Positions 11,222 through 21,624 of a stretch of DNA of 64,000 nucleotides are shown piece after piece (position 1 is the stretch's first letter; every line of letters begins with the position of its first letter). Source of the DNA: Ascarosepion bandense (Eukaryota; Mollusca; Cephalopoda; Sepiida; Sepiidae). The stretch lies in NCBI GenBank assembly GCA_037127315.1, contig JBBBDQ010001274.1, positions 1,030,001 to 1,094,000 of the forward strand, in the 5' to 3' direction. The notes beneath the pieces are model-generated. The model had not been told where the DNA came from and did not search any database. It saw only the letters and a list, made by a program, of their open reading frames with translations. A program made the translations under genes and the position numbers.

Positions 11222-11320
11222 GTAAGAGAATGCAAAGTGTTCGACTGGAATTGGAACTCGTCTCACCGATTTCCCCCTCCGAGCCGACATCCACTGCACC
11301 ACAACGCACATCCGTCAATA
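11222..11320 (-). pseudogene. tRNA-derived unit of the chimeric SINE
   Basis: The minus strand reads GATGTGCGTTGTGGTGCAGT, GGATGTCGGCTCGG (A-box region), then GAGTTCCAATTCCAG (B-box region). It is the same head found alone in SINE-A at 21.6, 35.1 and 45.4 kb. Confidence 0.8.
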
Positions 11321-11436
11321 ACGCTTACAGCACCTGGCATTCCCAAGCGGTCACCCATCTAAGTACTGACCAGGCTCAACGTTGCTTAACTCCAGTGATC
11401 GAGCGATAACCGGTGTATTCAACGGGATATGACCGT
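11321..11436 (-). pseudogene. 5S rRNA-derived SINE head
   Basis: The minus strand carries GTTGAATACACCGGTT, CGATCACTGGAGTTAAGCAA, CAGTACTTAGATGGGTGACC, GCTTGGGAATGCCAGGTGCT and GTAAGC in 5S rRNA order. This covers essentially nucleotides 8 to 118 of a 5S gene, including the box A, intermediate element and box C regions. It lacks a terminal T-run and is fused in line to a tRNA-like unit, so it is a SINE head and not a 5S gene. Confidence 0.9.
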
Positions 11437-11578
11437 ATATATAAAATGAAAGAGACACATGCGACAATTGGAAACGGTTTTTGTAGCGGTTAGTCAGGGT
11501 TTGCATGAAATCCCAAAGCCCAAAGGACGGAATACTTCACAAAAAGTTTTTCGAATTTGTCATACAACTTTCTTTCTT

Positions 11579-11583
<5 letters not shown>

Positions 11584-11655
<72 letters not shown>
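11584..11655. repeat. (TA)n microsatellite
   Basis: About 35 TA units. Confidence 0.97.
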
Positions 11656-11659
<4 letters not shown>

Positions 11660-11660
<1 letters not shown>

Positions 11661-12185
11661 CTTTGACAAAACACTATTCTTCTTAGAAAAATATACAGGG
11701 GAAAATGAAAATTTACAAAATTTTAAATTTCATTTTAATACCAGGAATTACTCAACCCTGTCATTGAAGTACTAGCTAAATTTGAAATGAACATGATAAA
11801 ATCAAAATCAAAAGGATTAATAACAATTTACAAAAACTATTAAGTATTGAAGTAAGAAGCATTAAAAAAAACACAAAATATCCTTATTAAAGTGATTTCT
11901 AAGTGCAGCTTGGATATAGTACAAGGCCCAAAGTTTGAGACACCCAGTGAGGGTCGAAATCACTACTCAGTTGTTACTAAGGTAAGCTTGCTAACCATTA
12001 CACCACCTCGAGGTACCGCCCACAAAAAATATCCTCATTAAAGGCGATAAATCAAATAACATTTTTACTATAATCCCGAAGGATTACAGGAAAAAAATGA
12101 AGAACTCACCAAATGTGACAAAAAGTTGCCAGAATTCTACATTGAAAATATAAATGACGAGGCGAAAAAAATTTGAGTCAAACTG
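11660..12185 (+). mobile_element. Penelope-like element fragment, split by a SINE
   Basis: The plus strand reads FLEKYTGENENLQNFKFHFN, then after the SINE at 11893-12020 resumes NILIKGDKSNNIFTIIPKDY and KLPEFYIENINDEAKK with a final VNDRVQTIDKG. From memory these resemble the region just upstream of the reverse transcriptase of Penelope-like elements. No reverse transcriptase core or GIY-YIG nuclease is present. Several frameshifts. The family call is tentative. Confidence 0.45.
11893..12020 (-). repeat. SINE-C insertion with target-site duplication
   Basis: The minus strand starts GAGGTGGTGTAATGGTTAGC (A-box TGGTGTAATGG) and has the B-box-like ATTTCGACCCTCA, then CAAACTTTGGGCCTTG. It is flanked by near-identical direct repeats: 11872-11892 (CACAAAATATCC...) and 12021-12043 (CACAAAAAATATCC...), about 21-23 bp with two differences. 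These are a classic LINE-machinery target duplication. The related copies are at 55500-55760. Confidence 0.75.
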
Positions 12186-12244
12186 GGTGTAAATGACAGG
12201 GTCCAGACAATCGATAAAGGATGAAAGACTTATGCAGCACACGC

Positions 12245-12960
12245 CTCAATCCTACCCTTCACGGACAACCACCACCAGGTCAATTCTGGACCGCCGCTCC
12301 GACTTTTGCCTGTATCTCCAATTAATTCTTCTCAGCTGGTGATCCGGCTCGAACCACACTCCGAAAATGCGGATGGGACCGTCAGTCCAACTGAAAGGCC
12401 TCGGATGCGCGGCCCCCTTCCAGGCGCCTAATTGTAAGCCGGAGTACATGTTGCGATTCATTTTAGCCCTCGTCACCTTTTTGTAAGCTTCAAGCACCTT
12501 CTGCACTAACCCAATGTCGCCACGGTACGACAGGAAAATGAATACGTCATCGGCGTACGCGGAAACCCTGGTTCGAGCACCACCGGGGACACCGATTGCA
12601 CGTAGGGACGGGCTGTACGCTCTGTCATTCAGCCGGCGAAGGAGAAGCTTCAACGCCAAAGCGTAAAGCAGGGGTGACAACGGGCAACTCTGACGAACCG
12701 ACTGAATGAGCGCAAACACGCTCGACCGCTCTCCGTTCACCTATACGACAGCACTAGGGGAGCAATACAGTAGGCCACTTGCAGAAATCGGGTTTGAATC
12801 CGGCAGCCTGCGCCTGCAGGACAGTTGCCAGATACCGATGGTCGACTCTATCAAATGCCTTGGATTGATCCAATTTGATCAGCGAGACTTGATCGTCATC
12901 TTTTACACCTTCTATGATCGTGCAAACCAAGTGCAGGTTGCTGCTAAGTCGGTATCGATC
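12245..12960 (-). mobile_element. LINE-E reverse transcriptase fragment (L1/Tx1-like)
   Basis: The minus strand carries NLHLVCTIIEGV, LDQSKAFDRVDHRYL (the motif with the first catalytic Asp), VRQSCPLSPLLYALAL and the catalytic YADD (VSAYADDVFIF). It then has GLQLGAWKG and IRIFGVWFEPD. This is the palm and thumb of a non-LTR reverse transcriptase; the wording is closest to Tx1/L1-type LINEs of invertebrates. One frame break separates the two halves near 12745. Codon use is markedly GC-richer than the surroundings. It joins LINE-A near 12960. Confidence 0.7.
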
Positions 12961-14010
12961 ACATTGCAGATTCTCCGTTGGATTTTGTCAAGACTTCCGA
13001 GGTGAATAGCAGGGGCACCCCACCAGATGTGGCAGCAGTATTCAATACACGGGCGGGTGATAGATTTATATATGTGCAGGATGGACTCAGACGGGAAAAG
13101 CTTACTAGCCCTGCACAGTGAACTGATCTTCTTTGCAGCATATTTAGCAATGGATTAGATATAGTTATTCCACTTGAGGTTCGCCGAGAGTGTGAAGCCA
13201 AGGAGGCGTAGTGTTTTACTCTCAGGGAGGCTAGCCTGTTAAATGCTAATGGAGGGGTAGGAGCGATTGTCTATGATGGCTAATAGATAGCAGCTTCGTT
13301 TTGGAAGTATTAAATTTTATGAGCTATTTCTTACCCCAGTCCACCACGGATTGGAGGTCCTTCTCAAGCTCGGTAGCGAGGTTCACTTTGTCAACCTCAT
13401 CAGATTTTAGATCGAGGCGAGAGTAAACGGTGGTGTCGTCGGCGTACGTGCCTACTTGGGATCTTATAATATCAGGGAGATCTTTAATGTGGATCAGAAA
13501 AAGCGTAGGACCTAGAATAGTACCTTGAGGGACACCCGCGTTCGTATGGTAGTTTTGGGGGGCATGTCTGTTTATTACTACCTTCATTGTGCGATTAGAG
13601 AAGAATGTATTAGGTCAAACAACTGTCCAGTTATACCATAGCTCTGCTGCTTGCGTAGAAGGCCAGCATGCCAGACTCTGTCAAACGCTTTGGAAATATC
13701 CAGGACAACGGTTCGAGCTTTGCCATTTTTTTCGAGAGCCTGGTATATATACTCAGTGATGGTCGTTAACATATCAGCAGTAGACCTGGTGAAGCGAAAA
13801 CCATACTGTTTGTCCGAGAAGAGTCTGTGGGCTGTGAGATACTGAACCACCTCGGCGTTGATAACGGCTTCGAGCACTTTGCCAAAGATCGAGAGCTGGC
13901 TGATAGGGCGGTAATTAGCTGGGTTTGAGGGTTCTCCAGTATTCTTAAATATGGGAACTATAGAGGAAGACTTCCAACAGGCAGGAAAGCAGATTTAACA
14001 ATTATTGCTA
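12961..14010 (-). mobile_element. LINE-A, 5'- and 3'-truncated, reverse transcriptase present
   Basis: On the minus strand: GKVLEAVINAEVVQYLTAHR, YGFRFTRSTADMLTT, LDISKAFDRVWHAGL (first catalytic Asp), AGVPQGTILGPTLFL, and YADD at about 13450-13440. A C-terminal region follows with YINLSPARVLNTAATSGG in place of the usual HIYKSTIRPCIEYCCHIW. Two long frames overlap at 13584-13587 with a frameshift, and a third covers 13201-12959. This is the best-preserved LINE-A catalytic core in the window, but it is not intact. Confidence 0.75.
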
Positions 14011-14029
14011 AGAACTAATAAAATGGCCA

Positions 14030-14575
14030 GGTCCGTGACAGGTGAGAAAATCAAGTTTACGGGAGAACTTATAAATAATGTAACTTTTCAATGAAGGACG
14101 TTAAAAATAAAAACTTTCGTTTTAAAGAATACAGAAAATTTACTCGTCACTGACTGGATGGAGAAATTTAAATTGTTGGACATGCCAATTTTGCCAAAAG
14201 TTCGAAAACCTGACCACTAAAGCAAATAATTTAATAAAAGATTTAAAAGAAACTTTTTGGAAGTTTTTTTTTTTTTTTTTTTTTTCGGTGGCCTTGGTCA
14301 GTGTAATAAGATGACGGCAAAATTCGAGTTAGCACATGACTCCAGCCATTATTTAAAACAACGAAATGTGCTTTTCGCCTCTTTACCACAGATAACTCGA
14401 CAGACTAGAAAGAACTGGTGTCTTGTCGAAAATTGGTACAGTCAATGGGCTTCACCGAACGTCTATGTGAAGAAGAATTCAAACGAGATCCGGGTCTGCA
14501 CTGATATCTCGACGGGGCTCAATGTGGCACACAAAGACTCTCAATGGGCACAAAAGAGAAAAAAGGATTAAGACT
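14030..14575 (+). mobile_element. Ty3/gypsy pol fragment (start of reverse transcriptase)
   Basis: The plus strand reads GLGQCNKMTAKFEL, RNVLFASLPQI, QWASPNVYVKK, then NEIRVCTDISTGLN. These are the pre-catalytic segments at the N-terminus of Ty3/gypsy reverse transcriptase. Upstream at about 14140-14250 is a degenerate linker (VTDWMEKFKLL). A T-run at 14266-14285 breaks the frame. The catalytic YxDD part is gone. Confidence 0.6.
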
Positions 14576-14603
14576 ATTGCGGAGTTGATGTTTGGGGGTG
14601 GGT

Positions 14604-15127
14604 GTTATGATAACTTACCCATACACACATGAATTCTTCCAAACTATAAATAAGCAGCAGTTTCTGCTTTGTGCAGGAAGTCTATTCTAGCTGAGGCTGG
14701 AATACGAATCACCTCTCAGTTGCGTCTCTGTCCTCAGTATTATGTATGTCCAAGGACGGACATGCAGCTGATAAAAATTATTCTACGGAGTGCCAAACCC
14801 CAGGAGGCTATCCCTCGGGTTTTACCTCTCTTCGGAAGGGAGTGACTTAATTGCTCGGCGCCTGAGGCGTCCCTAAAAGAGGATGTGCCGAAAGGGTTTT
14901 TGAATTTTTCTATGGTACTGCCAATAACCTGACTTTGTGTCGCATCCATTGCATGGTAGGTGAAATAGTAAATATTAAGGCTTTTCCAGTAGATAGCTCT
15001 GACAGCCGGACCAATACAGTCATGCTGGAGATCTTCTCATGTTGTGTATGTCTGTACTATTGTTATTTTGTTAATATATTTGTTTAACACTATTCCGTCT
15101 TTGAAAATTTATTTCTGGCACTCAACA
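14604..15127 (+). mobile_element. Possible 3' LTR of the adjacent Ty3 fragment
   Basis: Just after GTTTGGGGGTGGG (polypurine-tract-like, 14590-14602) the sequence begins TGTTATGATAAC. It has a TATA-like CTATAAATAAG at about 14644 and could end ...CTCAACA at 15127. No second LTR copy is in the window to confirm the ends. Confidence 0.35.
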
Positions 15128-15149
15128 AGTCCATAATATATATATCTAT

Positions 15150-15557
15150 ATAAGCACAAAGGGTTAGACAGTTTAACTGAGCAGGTACATGCCGACAACA
15201 CGCGTGCAATAAAAAAGAACAACAGCACAATAAAAATAAAAAGGAGAAATAAACAAAAAAATCAACCAATCACAAGCAAGACCACTCCCCACCCAAATCA
15301 CACCATGCGATATATAAATAAGAAAACTGGACCTAACGGCAAACTATGACGAGTGAGTTCATAATGCTGTCCTTATGAAACTTCAAAGTCGGGATGAACC
15401 TGCTCAATTATAATACAATATCTTTGTGCTTATCAACGCTCTATCGCCACCCCAATATCGAGCACTTTACGATAAAAATCTGCTTTCCAAAATACATTTT
15501 ATCAGTAATATCACTGAAAAAACAACAGACTTGGCGCTAAACATTATCATAATTAAA

Positions 15558-15560
<3 letters not shown>
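15150..15560 (+). repeat. Foldback repeat F, copy 2
   Basis: Outer arms at about 15153-15205 (GCACAAAG...AACTGAGCAGGT) and 15380-15435 (GAACCTGCTCAATT...CTTTGTGC) are inverted copies. They are followed by ATCAACGCTCTATCGCC, ATATCGAGCACTTTACGATA and the AT-rich end as at 2.2 kb, then a microsatellite. The arms enclose about 175 bp of unrelated DNA. Confidence 0.55.
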
Positions 15561-15600
<40 letters not shown>

Positions 15601-15650
15601 AATATGTATGTATGTATGTATGTATGTATGTGTGTGTGTGTGTGTGTGTA
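15560..15650. repeat. (TA)n-(TATG)n-(TG)n compound microsatellite
   Basis: Three successive simple motifs at the 3' end of foldback repeat F. Confidence 0.95.
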
Positions 15651-16859
15651 CTTGTTCGTGTGTGGAAATAGTATATGTGGTCCTATGCAGGTGACTGCGT
15701 ATATGCCGTGTAGATTTTTTTTCTTGGCATATATTGTTTCTTTTCCATCGTCTTCTCCAATTTATCAAATTTCAATCCGTCAAACTCATCGATCTGGCAA
15801 ATATTTAGAAATATATATATTCTCGTTTCCTTTTCTTTCATCAGTCAGATAGAATCCAAATTTTAGCTGAATGTTTATTGTTATTCGTTTTTAAACTATT
15901 TATATTCACATTTATTTGTTGTTAAATAGGCACAAGAAAAATTTCTCGGTCCGTCCCACTTCTCACATCCGTCAAATATTTTCACATTAAATTTACTTAT
16001 TGAAAGAATCGTATGATTGAATCAAGAGCTTTTCAGTGCTACCGACTATTTTGTTTTTGTCGAGCTGTCATGCCGAAAATTTCGATCTTTTTTAGAATTA
16101 TTATTACTATTTACTTTTGAGCGATTTTCGTTTCAATCAAAAACTTGCATTATGTCCGTTCTTCAGCTAATCGTAAGACGTCAGAAAGAGATCACATTTC
16201 GCAGAATATTTACCAAACAACATATATTTTAGAAGCAATGGTATATTATTTTTTATTTCGATTTCCAAGTTCGTTGATACAGACCTCAGTGTTAACTGGG
16301 ACGAAAGTGGTCAGAAAACCCCATATTATAGCTATTTAAATCCGTAAGTCAGTGTATTCTTTGAGCCTGTCAATTTCTTTGACTTTAATAATGTAGTCTC
16401 CAGGAACAATCACGGTAATTATTATTACCTGTGCTTTAAGTCAGAGGTATTGTATTCAGTTGCGTTTGTCTGCTTTTTTTTATTTCTGTCCCTCCGTGGT
16501 CAAGATATCTCAAGATTCAGATGAAACTTGTAAAGATTTTTGGCCTCATGACTGGCACAAGCTGATTATATTTTGGGTTCGATCTGGTACAGAATAAAGT
16601 TTCTGGATTAGTTTTCCGTATTTTTTTTGGGGGGGGGTTGTTTTTTTGTTTTTTTTGTTTTTTTTTTACTCTTTTTTAATTTAATTCTAACAAATTTTCA
16701 CAATTTGATACATTAGAAATGTTGCATGAAAAGAGAAGGAAGATTTGATCAAACAGATTATGTATTTCGCCAATTTAAGGCTTCGTAAGATCGAAAACTC
16801 TTCTTGTATCTTTCCCAGGCCAAATACTGAATTACTTCCACTATACTCCTTTACCTCAT
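15651..16859. other. No gene recognised
   Basis: AT-rich with short frames only. A T/G homopolymer tract lies at 16621-16670 (TTTTTTTGGGGGGGGG type). 16480-16610 contains GTCCCTCCGTGGTCAAGATA and GGGTTCGATCTGG, which could be a decayed repeat head, but I cannot place it. Confidence 0.4.
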
Positions 16860-17282
16860 TTCATTTTTGAAAGGAGCTATAAGAAATACTACCAACAAAA
16901 ACCTGAAAGAATACCTCATGGAACTATATGGGTAAATACATATTTTGACTATTTCACTGACCATACTTAAAATATTTCTTTATGTACTCATTTGAGGGTT
17001 TCCAAAAAGTATAGCACTTAACTCCCCGCCAACTTAACTGGGTAAAGATATTTGACAACTTACCTTCCCCTCCTCTCCTCGTAACACTTTGCTTTACCTT
17101 CCCTTTATCTCCCCGTAACATTTCGCCTGCCAGTAGTAAACTATGTTTCTATTTGAACGTAAAATTGTATATTTGTAAATATTTTATTTGGTGTGTTTTG
17201 TAAATTAAATATTTGTCTGTGATTTATCTCTGAGTTTTACTCAATCATTTTTTATTTTCCTTTTGTTACACTAACACGTAAC
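16860..17282 (+). mobile_element. LTR-P, 3' part, plus orientation
   Basis: This is a diverged inverted copy of 62339-62760. Shared blocks include GGGTAAATACATATTTTGAC, CCAAAAAGTATAGCACTTAA, CAGTAGTAAACTATG and the end TTTTGTTACACTAACACGTA ending at 17282. Its 5' half is missing, and no primer-binding site follows. Confidence 0.65.
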
Positions 17283-17399
17283 AAATAACTGTACATTTCT
17301 ATACACATAACACTAAATAGAACTTCGGGAGAGAAACAAAAATGAACATAAAAATCATAGTTTCAATTAAATGAATACTGTATTGTGGTCAGAAAAATA

Positions 17400-18329
17400 C
17401 GTATGTATAACATCCCTCAATACACAGTCTATTTTGTTAGCATACACATGTATCATAGTCTGTGGTGGGTACCTGCACATGCTGAGTAAAAAAAATTTCC
17501 TCCATGATGGTCAAAATTTGGTGATGGATGGAGTTAATGAGATCAATGTTAAAATTTCCAGTGATAATGATTAGGAAATATCTAGGTATGGATTTAATGA
17601 GGCTTTGTAGCTTAGAGATGAATGTTGCTGTAGTCAAAGATGTTGGCCGGTAGAGAGTAATAATGATAATTCTTTTTGAAAATTTCGTGAGCGATACGGC
17701 TGTGTATTCCAGGTGATTGGATCTCGAGTTTAGCTGCTGCAGCAAAATATCATCTCTTACAATCGTTAGGACACCACCTTCTCGCCCTGGCGTGACAGGC
17801 CTGCCTGGTCTGAAAGTTTTAGACAGGGGCAGAATAGATTCAATATGTTACTGTTGCTTCAAGAATGTCTCCACAAAACAGAAGACATCTAATTGAAGAA
17901 TTATCTCATCTATTTTTAGGTCTTCCTGGTGTTTCAAATACGATCGAATGTTGCGAAACCGAATGTTCAAGGAAGCATCAGTAGTAGTTGGCACAGAAAT
18001 TAGTTAAACGTTTGATGTAGATACTTGATGGAGCCGGTTTATTTCCTTGAATACAGATGGATTAACCCGAATGACTCAAATCCCAGAAGAAATAGACCAT
18101 TCAAATGTATAACCCTGCTGAGGGTAACATATGCGTGGCCCGGCGTGTAAGTTCTCTTTCCTTTCATGGAGACAATTTTACCCAAGGCAACTTTGCAGCG
18201 GTGGGTAAATAACTGAAGCTGAGCAGCCAGATCAGGACTAATAATATTGCTGATTTTTCTTTAGACATTATCAAAGATATCAAGGCTAATAACATATCTG
18301 GAAGCAATATTGCAATTATGGACAAGTAC
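17400..18329 (-). mobile_element. Helentron remnant: PIF1 helicase tail plus endonuclease
   Basis: On the minus strand the first part (18329-18060) has HRCKVALGKIVSMKGKRTYT and HAYVTLSRVIHLNGL. This matches motif VI at the end of PIF1-type helicases. It continues into an endonuclease-like stretch (18000-17437) with LNIRFRNIRSYLKH, RPGRPVTPGREGGVLTIVRD, IIIITLYRPTS and TGNFNID, the APE-type exonuclease/endonuclease motif. Helicase followed directly by such an endonuclease is the signature of Helentrons, a rolling-circle transposon group. Stops interrupt both parts. The Rep domain and termini are not seen. The 5' side is cut off by the transposon starting at 18332. Confidence 0.65.
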
Positions 18330-18331
18330 TA

Positions 18332-19906
18332 GAACTTTTCAACTTAAAAATGATAATAATCAACTTCAAAATGGACTTATTTTCAGATAAAAAAATTAAT
18401 CAACTCCGAAATGGATTAATCAACTTCAAAATAGATTAGTCAACTTCAAATTTAGAGTTAATATAATAGTAATAAATTTAATATTTATTCTTTTATTTTT
18501 ACTTAAAAGGGGTATAAAAAATATAAACGTTTCTAAGAAATTTATTTAAAAGATTACATTATCTAAGTTAATGACAGAGGGAAGTAATCTCTGTATTCCA
18601 GATACAAAGTTAGTGCAAGTCTCGGGGGAAATATTATTAATTACCTCGGTGATCATCGCTTCTAACTTGCTGAAGCGGAATTATTTAGTATGTAAAGATC
18701 CCTGGCTATCACCTCTTAAAATCCCAAAAATTGAGTCTGCCATACTTTTTTTTACGTCAGCTTTAATGACTGACCAAACCTTTTCAATGGGATTTAACAT
18801 CGGACAAGTCTAAAAATTTGGTGTTGCCTAAATTCATCCTCCTCCACAACTTCTTCAATTGGAGTATGACAAGGTGCATTATCAATAACTAAGATAACTC
18901 TTCTTTCATAAATTTCATTTGCCTTTCTAAAGCACTCCCGGGCCCATTCTTTTGCATCCTCTTTTTTGAAAAAACCTCTTTTACCTTTATGATGAATTAA
19001 TCCATTATTACTAATACATTCAATAATATGGATGTTATTTCTCCGGATCCGGCCGCGACTGTAGTGCACCCCAGGCCTTTTTTTGAGCGACCTTCTCTTC
19101 TTGAAATATGGAGATTAAAATTGGTTTCGTCTACATAAAGAATTGGCACACTTTGGAACTGAAATTCTAATAATATCCGCGTAATCCTTACGTTTCATCT
19201 TATTGATATTATTATTGGCAGCTTCTGATTCATAATGAACCGCTGTTAAAGTAAAGGCCAAGTGCTTTCTTATGCATTCTTTCGTTACACAAACCTCATA
19301 CTTTTCGACCAACTTATTTACAATGTCTTGAAAAGTGACCCTAGGAGAGTTTTCAATTAATTCGGCCATAAAAATCTTATGCTGATTGCGTAATTTTATA
19401 TTTTCTTGCTCCTCCCCTAGAGTCACTCTTATCAGCACTCTGGTCTAACCAACGGTATGCTGTTGACAGAGACACACCAATTGTTCTTGCCAGGTCTTTC
19501 CAATTTCCTGCTGCGGCGTGTGCAGCTAAAATCTGGGCCTTTTTTTTATTAATTTTTTGCCAGCCACAGTTTTCTTGAGGTCAGTCCTCTTTGGAGCTGT
19601 TGCTAATTCTTCTTCAGCTTCTTTTGTAGAGGTTTCTCTAGCATCATCATCAACCATCATTTTTGCCCATACGGGACTTTCTCTTCCTACTTTTAATGTA
19701 GGCTCACCCAATGCTTTCTTGGCCTCTAAGTTGTTTGTATTTTGTTTTTTTCTTCATCTACATAATGAGGACGAACATTAAATTTCCTTACTCATGAGGT
19801 AAATTAATTGAAAAAATAATTTTCAATTTACCAAAAAAATATCTCAATTTGAAGTTGTTTATTCCAATTTGAAGTTCTTTATTATTATTTTGAAGTTGAT
19901 TGTTTT
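18332..19906 (-). mobile_element. IS630/Tc1-like DNA transposon with subterminal repeats, decayed
   Basis: Both ends carry inverted copies of CAACTT(C/A)AAAAT (left from 18340, right ending at 19898). Each end repeats CAACTTCAAA or AACTTCAAAT two to four more times inwards. TA dinucleotides at 18330-18331 and 19907-19908 would be the expected target duplication. Inside, on the minus strand, is a transposase: an N-terminal helix-turn-helix region near 19500-19440 (LARTIGVSL), FVDETNFNLHISRREGRSKK-like first Asp near 19125, VIDNAPCHTPIEEV with the second Asp near 18890, and NPIEKVWSVIKA with the Glu near 18800. Frameshifts and a small deletion before the Glu make it inactive. Confidence 0.7.
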
Positions 19907-19924
19907 TAGGTTTTTGACCAGGAT

Positions 19925-20990
19925 AAACGAAAGCCGTATTAGAAGAGAGATGATGAACCAATTCAACATTGATTAGGGCCTTTAGAAGTTTGTAAAAAAA
20001 GTTAGGATAATCAAGAATATATATTGGCAGCAAACTGCTTGCGTACGGATAGGAAGTGAACTCGGCAGGTATACAAAAATAGAAAGGGACGTAAAACAAG
20101 GATGTGTTTTCGTACCGGATCTATTCACCTTATACAGCGAAACAATACTTAGAGAAATGTAACCCTTGCGGGGATTCGTTATTGGCGGCCACCATCTCCA
20201 CAATGTAAGATACGCAGATGACGCAGTGCTCATAGCAGGCACGGGAAGGAGAATGCAAGACTTTCTACAGAATATAGAAAGAGAAAGCGAGAAGAAAAGA
20301 CTAAGCGTTAACTTCAAGAAAACTGAATGTATGGTCATCAGCGAAAAGAAAACTCTTAAATGCCAACTACAGGTCGGAGAAACTAAAGTAAAACAACTAA
20401 ATAAATTTAAACCTGGGAAGCGTGCTGACAGAAGATGGAAAGTGTGACGTTGAGATCCAAAGACGTATTAGCATGACCAAGGACGCATTTCAAAAGTTAA
20501 CCAGAATACAAAAAGACGGAAAAATCTCATTGGAAACAAAGAAGTGAGTGCTGGACTGCTATGCGATGTCTATTCATCTGTATGGCAGTGAATATTGGAT
20601 GATCTCCTCAAGAATGAGGAAGTAGAAATGGTGGTTTTACAGAAGGATGCTGAGTATACCATGGAATGAGCACGTGATTAACGATGAAGTGTTGGAGAGA
20701 ATAGAAACGAGGAGAAAACTCATACTTAGCATAAAGAAGAGACAGATGAGGTTTCTGGGACATGTAACCAGGAAGGAGAGACTGGAGAATTTAATACTCA
20801 CAGGACGGATAGAGGGAAAGAGAGACAGTGAGAAGCAGTATGTGACCTATTTGATACGCCTGAGCAAATGTGTGGACGCGCAGGGTTTGAGAGAGATAGT
20901 GAGAGAAAGGGTTTTGAGAGAGACAAGAGACAGAGCCAAGTGGAAGTCCTTGATCGCCTACGTCCTGAAGGGAAACGGCAGATGAAGAAG
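19925..20990 (+). mobile_element. LINE-D reverse transcriptase and C-terminal fragment
   Basis: The plus strand reads RIIKNIYWQQTACVRIG, a degenerate VKQGCVFVPDLF, and VRYADDAVLIAG with the catalytic YADD near 20212. Then come LSVNFKKTECMVI, a frame break, VLERIETRRKLIL, RQMRFLGHVTRKERLENLIL and DRAKWKSL. This is the second half of the reverse transcriptase and the conserved tail of RTE/R4-like LINEs of invertebrates. At least three frame breaks. A minus-strand relative of the tail is at 43290-43650. Confidence 0.65.
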
Positions 20991-21620
20991 AATATTGCAT
21001 ATGCTTCATTATTGAACATAATTAGGTTATAATTAACTTTGTATTTTATATGAATATTACCTTATGAAAGTGATATGTAGAGTGGGAATTGTTGTATCAT
21101 AAATTTGGGGTAGGGAGGAACGTGTCCGTTGCACCGACCCGAGATAGATATATAGATATGAAAAACTGTGATACATAGATATATTGCTGTGACTCGATTT
21201 CGAATAATGCAATTGCGTGGTCCATTGGCAAATACGAGTAGCCTGGATGTGTCTTTTTAGCCCTGTTACGACCTGACATTTTTTGTTTTTTCAATTCATC
21301 GCTAACATGTTTTTGTCGAGATTTAAGAGCTCTATGAAACGATAATATTTGAATAAACTAATTAGTTTGGAAAATACTTTGACAAAACTCTACTTGAATG
21401 GTTAATAATTCCTTTACTTTAATTTTATAGAACTTTATGTTAAACAATATTTTTTTTTTAAATTTATAGTTTCCTTTTAACAGCGAATAATAAATTCTTA
21501 GGATTTCTTACCCATGGGCATGCAACATACAACTGGCCATGCGTAAACATTTCTTTCTGGAGCCAAATTACAAGTTGTTGAAGCGTTTGAACTTATAATT
21601 CGTTTATAGTTCTCGGAAAC
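20991..21620. other. No gene recognised
   Basis: AT-rich; nothing identifiable. Confidence 0.4.
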
Positions 21621-21624
21621 GCAG

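Larger units (their letters stand above)
11100..11436 (-). mobile_element. Chimeric 5S rRNA/tRNA SINE, copy 1
   Basis: On the minus strand the element begins with a nearly complete 5S rRNA-like head (11436-11321). It runs directly into a tRNA-derived SINE-A head (11320-11222) and then the SINE-A core (CCTTGAGAAAGGTATTAATCC, then CTCCAGTTATGGC, to about 11160). After the TTAAATAACTG block the 3' sequence differs from ordinary SINE-A and from the second chimera; I extend it to about 11100 without knowing the true end. Such heads give two nested RNA polymerase III internal promoters. It could be a fixed dimeric family or a chance fusion, but the second copy at 52.2-52.6 kb has the identical junction, which favours a family. 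Confidence 0.8.

Noticed and set aside
11321..11436. Functional 5S rRNA gene
   Set aside because: It is fused to a tRNA-like head, lacks a terminal T-run, has substitutions against the conserved 5S pattern, and recurs with the same fusion at 52.5 kb.
18571..18813. Plus-strand 80-codon frame
   Set aside because: It is the complement of the transposase C-terminal coding region, which reads convincingly on the minus strand.
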